Shown piece after piece: positions 14,841 through 17,070 of a stretch of 17,070 bases of DNA. The notes under the pieces were generated by a model, which saw only the letters and a program-made list of their open reading frames with translations, was not told the DNA's origin and ran no database searches. Position numbers and translations under genes: made by a program. The stretch is from positions 1-17,070 of the forward strand of contig CAVGFV010000007.1 in assembly GCA_963628765.1 (NCBI GenBank). The letters run 5' to 3'. Origin of the DNA: Succinimonas sp963628765. GTDB taxonomy: Bacteria; Pseudomonadota; Gammaproteobacteria; Enterobacterales; Succinivibrionaceae. Each line of letters begins with the position of its first letter. The stretch's first letter is position 1.

Positions 14841-14906
14841 CTTAGAAAATGCCAATTTAAAAAACTCATCTGATTAAGAATTTCCAAAAATTGGGAATTT
14901 TCTAAG
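14841..14906. repeat. 17-bp imperfect inverted repeat in the coaBC-dut gap
   Basis: The arms 14841-14858 and 14888-14906 pair as CTTAGAAAAT/ATTTTCTAAG plus CCAATTT/AAATTGG with a one-versus-two-base bulge between the two blocks and a loop of about 29. A shorter alternative stem (AATTTCC/GGGAATT, 14879-14899) overlaps the right arm. It starts six bases after the previous dyad and ends 16 bases past the coaBC stop. It might be the coaBC transcript end, but no T run follows on the minus strand. Confidence 0.7.
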
Positions 14907-14922
14907 GCTTGGTTATGCGTAT

Positions 14923-16176
14923 TTAGTTCTTTTGCTTGTTATCAAGCATACCTTTTAAGATTTCCATTATTTTAAAACCGAGCTCTTCTTTGCTTCCTTG
15001 GAGCTTGTCTGTTGGTAACTTGTCGCGTCTAAATACGTAAAGCTCGTTATTATCGCTATTAAAGCCGATATCTTTCTTTGAAACATCATTACCAAAAACA
15101 ACATCTGCATTCTTCTTCTCGAGTTTTGATGTAGCAAATTTTTCTAGATCCTGAGTTTCCGCAGCAAAGCCTGCAACAATTGTAGGTCTTTGATTGCTGT
15201 GGCCAGTTTCATAGAGTATGTCTGGGTTTTGAATCAATTTGATAGAAATTGATGCTGCGTTTCCTGTAGCTTCTTTTTTGATTTTTTGTGGGGCAATGGC
15301 TTCAGGACGATAATCGGCTACGGCTGCTGTAGCAATAAAGATATCGGTATCAGCAAGGTTATCAGTAACTGCCTTTTGCATCTCGAGAGCGGTATTAACT
15401 TTTAAGACGTTAATATCTTTTGGTGGTGTAAGTTGTGTAGGACCACTAATAAGTGTAACGTCTGCACCTAGTTTTTGAGCAGCTGACGCTATGGCATAGC
15501 CCATTTTTCCAGAGCTATAGTTTGATATGTATCTAACGGGATCTATGGGTTCAACGGTTGGTCCTGCAGTGATAACGATTTTGGTTCCTGATAGATTGCA
15601 TTGTGAAGAAGATTTATCGGTATTTCCGTTAGAGTTTATTACTTCGATTGCCTTTTCTAAAATTTCTTCAGGTTCGGACATCCTGCCGACCCCGTTGGTT
15701 CCACAGGCTTGGAAACCGCTAGTAGGGCCACATAATGAAAAGCCACGTTTTTTGAGAGTCTCAATGTTTTCTTGAGTTGCTGGATTTTCCCACATTATTT
15801 TATTCATGGCTGGAGCAAGTAGTATTGGTGCGTTGGTAGCTAAAACTACTGATGTAAGAAGGTTGTCAGCCATCCCAGCTCTTATTTTTGCAATGGTATT
15901 TGCGGTTGCAGGAGCAATTACTACCAAATCTGCTTGTGAGGCTGTGCTTATATGGACAATACCGTTACCAGTTTCTCCATTATAAAGATCTCTTATCACA
16001 GCATGTCCAGATAAGGCTTGTAATGTCAGTGGAGTGATGAATTTTTCGGCTGCTTGGGTCATTACTATAGTTACATTGGCACCTTCTTTTACAAAAAGGC
16101 GTGTGAGATATGTAGCTTTATATGCAGCAATGCCTCCAGTTACGCCTAAAATTATCTTTTTTCCTGACAAGCGCAT
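14923..16176 (-). CDS. coaBC: bifunctional phosphopantothenoylcysteine decarboxylase / phosphopantothenate--cysteine ligase
   Basis: Two steps of coenzyme A synthesis in one protein: CTP-dependent ligation of 4'-phosphopantothenate to cysteine (CoaB, C-terminal) and FMN-dependent decarboxylation (CoaC, N-terminal). The 417 residues compare with 406 in E. coli. CoaC (about 1-185) shows GVTGGIAAYK (11-20), catalytic His75, PAMN (122-125) and Cys158 in ACGTNGVGRM. CoaB (about 195-410) shows VRYISN (214-219), SSGKMG, AAVADY and KIKK (298-301). Arg215 and Asn219 match the Arg206/Asn210 pair of E. coli; upstream, GPTREP of E. coli reads GPTVEP here. The ATG at 16176 has a strong GAGGAG site at 16183-16188. 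Head of the coaBC-dut direction, divergent from rpmB. Confidence 0.97.
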   Translation of the reverse strand: MRLSGKKIILGVTGGIAAYKATYLTRLFVKEGANVTIVMTQAAEKFITPLTLQALSGHAVIRDLYNGETGNGIVHISTASQADLVVIAPATANTIAKIRAGMADNLLTSVVLATNAPILLAPAMNKIMWENPATQENIETLKKRGFSLCGPTSGFQACGTNGVGRMSEPEEILEKAIEVINSNGNTDKSSSQCNLSGTKIVITAGPTVEPIDPVRYISNYSSGKMGYAIASAAQKLGADVTLISGPTQLTPPKDINVLKVNTALEMQKAVTDNLADTDIFIATAAVADYRPEAIAPQKIKKEATGNAASISIKLIQNPDILYETGHSNQRPTIVAGFAAETQDLEKFATSKLEKKNADVVFGNDVSKKDIGFNSDNNELYVFRRDKLPTDKLQGSKEELGFKIMEILKGMLDNKQKN

Positions 16177-16212
16177 AAATTACTCCTCAAATATCATCAA
16201 AATACCCCTTTG

Positions 16213-16243
16213 ATTATATATTCACATCCCTTTTTTTTGTAAA
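16213..16243 (-). promoter_or_regulatory. candidate promoter of coaBC-dut
   Basis: On the minus strand TTTACA (16238-16243) is followed after 17 bases by TATATA (16215-16220), or after 19 by a perfect TATAAT (16213-16218). Initiation near 16206 leaves a leader of about 30 bases before the coaBC ATG. Confidence 0.5.
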
Positions 16244-16302
16244 AGCAGTGCTCAATTCTCTAGTAATAAATAAAAAATTTGCCTATTATTGAATTTTCTT
16301 TG

Positions 16303-16331
16303 TTTTTGTGACAGACATTTTGTGTTAGAAT
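16303..16331 (+). promoter_or_regulatory. candidate upstream promoter P1 of rpmB-rpmG
   Basis: TAGAAT at 16326-16331 is preceded by TG at the extended -10 position; the -35 region (TTTTTG, 17 bases upstream) is weak. Initiation would fall near G16338, directly before seven T (16339-16345), and give an unusually long leader of about 245 bases. Confidence 0.45.
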
Positions 16332-16470
16332 ACGCTCGTTTTTTTATGGCTCAAGGATGCGCGACTGGATTTTTCCTTGTGATGCAGAGGCAGAGCGGAT
16401 ATTTTCCTGGGCAATGATTTTAGTGAATGGTTCAAAAACCATGGCACGTGTTTGTTTTATCTTTTAACTA

Positions 16471-16499
16471 TTGATTTTATGTGTAGTTTGGTGTATAAA
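16471..16499 (+). promoter_or_regulatory. candidate proximal promoter P2 of rpmB-rpmG
   Basis: TTGATT (16471-16476) and TATAAA (16494-16499) are separated by exactly 17 bases, close to sigma-70 consensus. Initiation near 16506 leaves a leader of about 77 bases containing a hairpin. Confidence 0.65.
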
Positions 16500-16521
16500 A
16501 TCCCACCACAAGTTTAAGCAC

Positions 16522-16544
16522 ACCTTGAAGTCGTTCTTCTAGGT
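16522..16544 (+). promoter_or_regulatory. leader hairpin upstream of rpmB
   Basis: ACCTTGAAG (16522-16530) pairs with CTTCTAGGT (16536-16544) at eight of nine positions around the loop TCGTT. It ends 38 bases before the rpmB ATG and would be in transcripts from either promoter. Without a T run it is not a terminator; a ribosomal-protein binding site is one possibility. Confidence 0.4.
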
Positions 16545-16582
16545 TGTTAAAAGATCTAATTTTAAAATTTGGAGTGACCGCA

Positions 16583-16819
16583 ATGTCAAGAGTATGCCAA
16601 GTTACGGGTAAACGTCCTGCCGTCGGGAATAATCGTTCTCACGCCAAGAATGCAACCCGCCGTCGTTTCCTTCCTAATTTACATTTTCATAGATTTTGGG
16701 TTGAATCTGAAAATAGATTTGTTAGACTTCGTTTAACAACTAGGGCTATCCGTACCATCGATAAGGTAGGTATTGATCAGGTTCTTGCTGAATTACGTGC
16801 AAACGGCGAAGAAATTTAA
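16583..16819 (+). CDS. rpmB: 50S ribosomal protein L28
   Basis: Large-subunit ribosomal protein of 78 residues, the same length as E. coli L28 and nearly collinear with it: MSRVCQVTGKRP, NNRSHAKNATRRRFLPNLH, HRFWVESE and VLAELRANGE. Only a single cysteine is present in the N-terminal region, so this is the zinc-free form. The ATG at 16583 has GGAG at 16571-16574; thirteen open codons upstream are not family sequence and are rejected. It is followed by rpmG after 11 bases, the standard rpmB-rpmG operon. In E. coli mutM comes next; here the window ends before it. Confidence 0.98.
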   Translation: MSRVCQVTGKRPAVGNNRSHAKNATRRRFLPNLHFHRFWVESENRFVRLRLTTRAIRTIDKVGIDQVLAELRANGEEI

Positions 16820-16830
16820 GGAGATAGAAA

Positions 16831-16998
16831 ATGGCTAAAGGCGGACGCGAAAAGATTCGTTTGAATTCTACTGCAGGTACTGGTCATTTTTATACCACTA
16901 CCAAGAACAAGCGTACAACACCAGAAAAGATCGAAATGAAGAAGTTTGATCCGGTTGTTCGTAAGCATGTTATTTACAAAGAAGGCAAGATCAAGTAA
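16831..16998 (+). CDS. rpmG: 50S ribosomal protein L33
   Basis: Large-subunit ribosomal protein of 55 residues, identical in length to E. coli L33: MAKGGREKIRL, STAGTGHFYTTTKNKR, PEKIEMKKFDPVVRKHV and YKEGKIK. It has no cysteines, so it is the zinc-independent form. AAGGAG at 16818-16823 overlaps the rpmB stop and lies seven bases before the ATG, so the two genes are coexpressed and probably coupled. Confidence 0.98.
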   Translation: MAKGGREKIRLNSTAGTGHFYTTTKNKRTTPEKIEMKKFDPVVRKHVIYKEGKIK

Positions 16999-17013
16999 TT
17001 GATTCTTCTTTAC

Positions 17014-17049
17014 GACCTAAACTCTGTCGTTATTTGTATGTTTAGGGTC
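17014..17049 (+). other. hairpin downstream of rpmG
   Basis: GACCTAAAC (17014-17022) pairs with GTTTAGGGTC (17040-17049) with one bulged base and a 17-base loop. It is followed by AAAAGGAC rather than a T run, so it is not a standard terminator; it may be a processing or attenuation hairpin before a downstream gene outside the window. Confidence 0.35.
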
Positions 17050-17070
17050 AAAAGGACTGAACGTAAAGTT

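Larger units (their letters stand above)
16177..16582. other. divergent intergenic region coaBC / rpmB
   Basis: This 406-base gap holds a coaBC promoter on the minus strand and two plus-strand promoters for rpmB (listed separately). The 16332-16470 stretch between the two rpmB promoters is less AT-rich than the rest and includes a small ATGGTT/AACCAT dyad (16424-16439). It contains no tRNA or reading frame that I can support. E. coli has radC between these genes; no remnant of it is seen. Confidence 0.6.

Noticed and set aside
16346..16417. 23-codon open frame in the rpmB leader (possible leader peptide)
   Set aside because: No Shine-Dalgarno sequence, no regulatory codon run and no attenuator hairpin with a T run after it.
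16424..16440. GGTTCAAAAACC resembling a tRNA T-arm
   Set aside because: The loop is too short for a T loop and no acceptor, D-arm or anticodon stem can be drawn around it, so it is not a tRNA.
1..17070. Mobile elements, CRISPR array, prophage or defence genes
   Set aside because: No repeat-spacer array, transposase, integrase, target-site duplication or defence-like domain is visible; the window is conserved housekeeping genes.

Overview
The window is chromosomal, AT-rich, bacterial core-genome DNA. Nearly every protein aligns best, from memory, with gammaproteobacterial versions: GppA, LpxH, PpiB, CysS, YicC, PyrE, Dut, CoaBC, RpmB and RpmG resemble those of E. coli, while Ddl is closest to the Shewanella/Vibrio type. 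LpxH, a signal-peptidase-II lipoprotein and a signal-peptidase-I exported protein show a Gram-negative envelope. Gene order also points to Gammaproteobacteria. The base composition and compact layout would suit a host-associated lineage such as Succinivibrionaceae or Orbaceae, but the sequence alone does not settle the family.

Layout. (1) 1-2640: ddl (minus), an unrecognised lipoprotein (plus) and trxA (minus), the last two converging on a strong hairpin terminator. (2) 2946-8201: a tight plus-strand unit gppA-fluC(crcB)-polA-exported protein, with the downstream genes joined by stop/start overlaps. (3) 8204-11215: the classic lpxH-ppiB (minus) and cysS (plus) divergent pair, with a perfect rho-independent terminator after cysS. 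(4) 11256-16176: yicC (minus), pyrE (plus), then mscS, dut and coaBC (all minus). (5) 16177-16998: a long, promoter-rich leader followed by rpmB-rpmG.

Blocks 4 and 5 match the E. coli region yicC-rph-pyrE-slmA-dut-coaBC-radC-rpmB-rpmG with rph, slmA and radC absent and an mscS-type gene between pyrE and dut. The trxA/gppA divergent pair matches E. coli trxA-rhlB-gppA without rhlB.

Functionally this is housekeeping: cell wall (Ddl), lipid A (LpxH), redox (TrxA), (p)ppGpp/polyphosphate metabolism (GppA), fluoride export (FluC), replication repair (Pol I), nucleotide supply (PyrE, Dut), CoA synthesis (CoaBC), tRNA charging (CysS), osmotic safety (MscS) and ribosomal proteins. I find no mobile element, CRISPR array, tRNA, rRNA or defence cassette, and no convincing new multi-gene system. 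The most notable observations are a DNA polymerase I whose proofreading domain keeps its length but has lost the catalytic metal ligands, two back-to-back long inverted repeats between coaBC and dut, a nine-C tract near the end of lpxH, and two exported proteins of unknown function.
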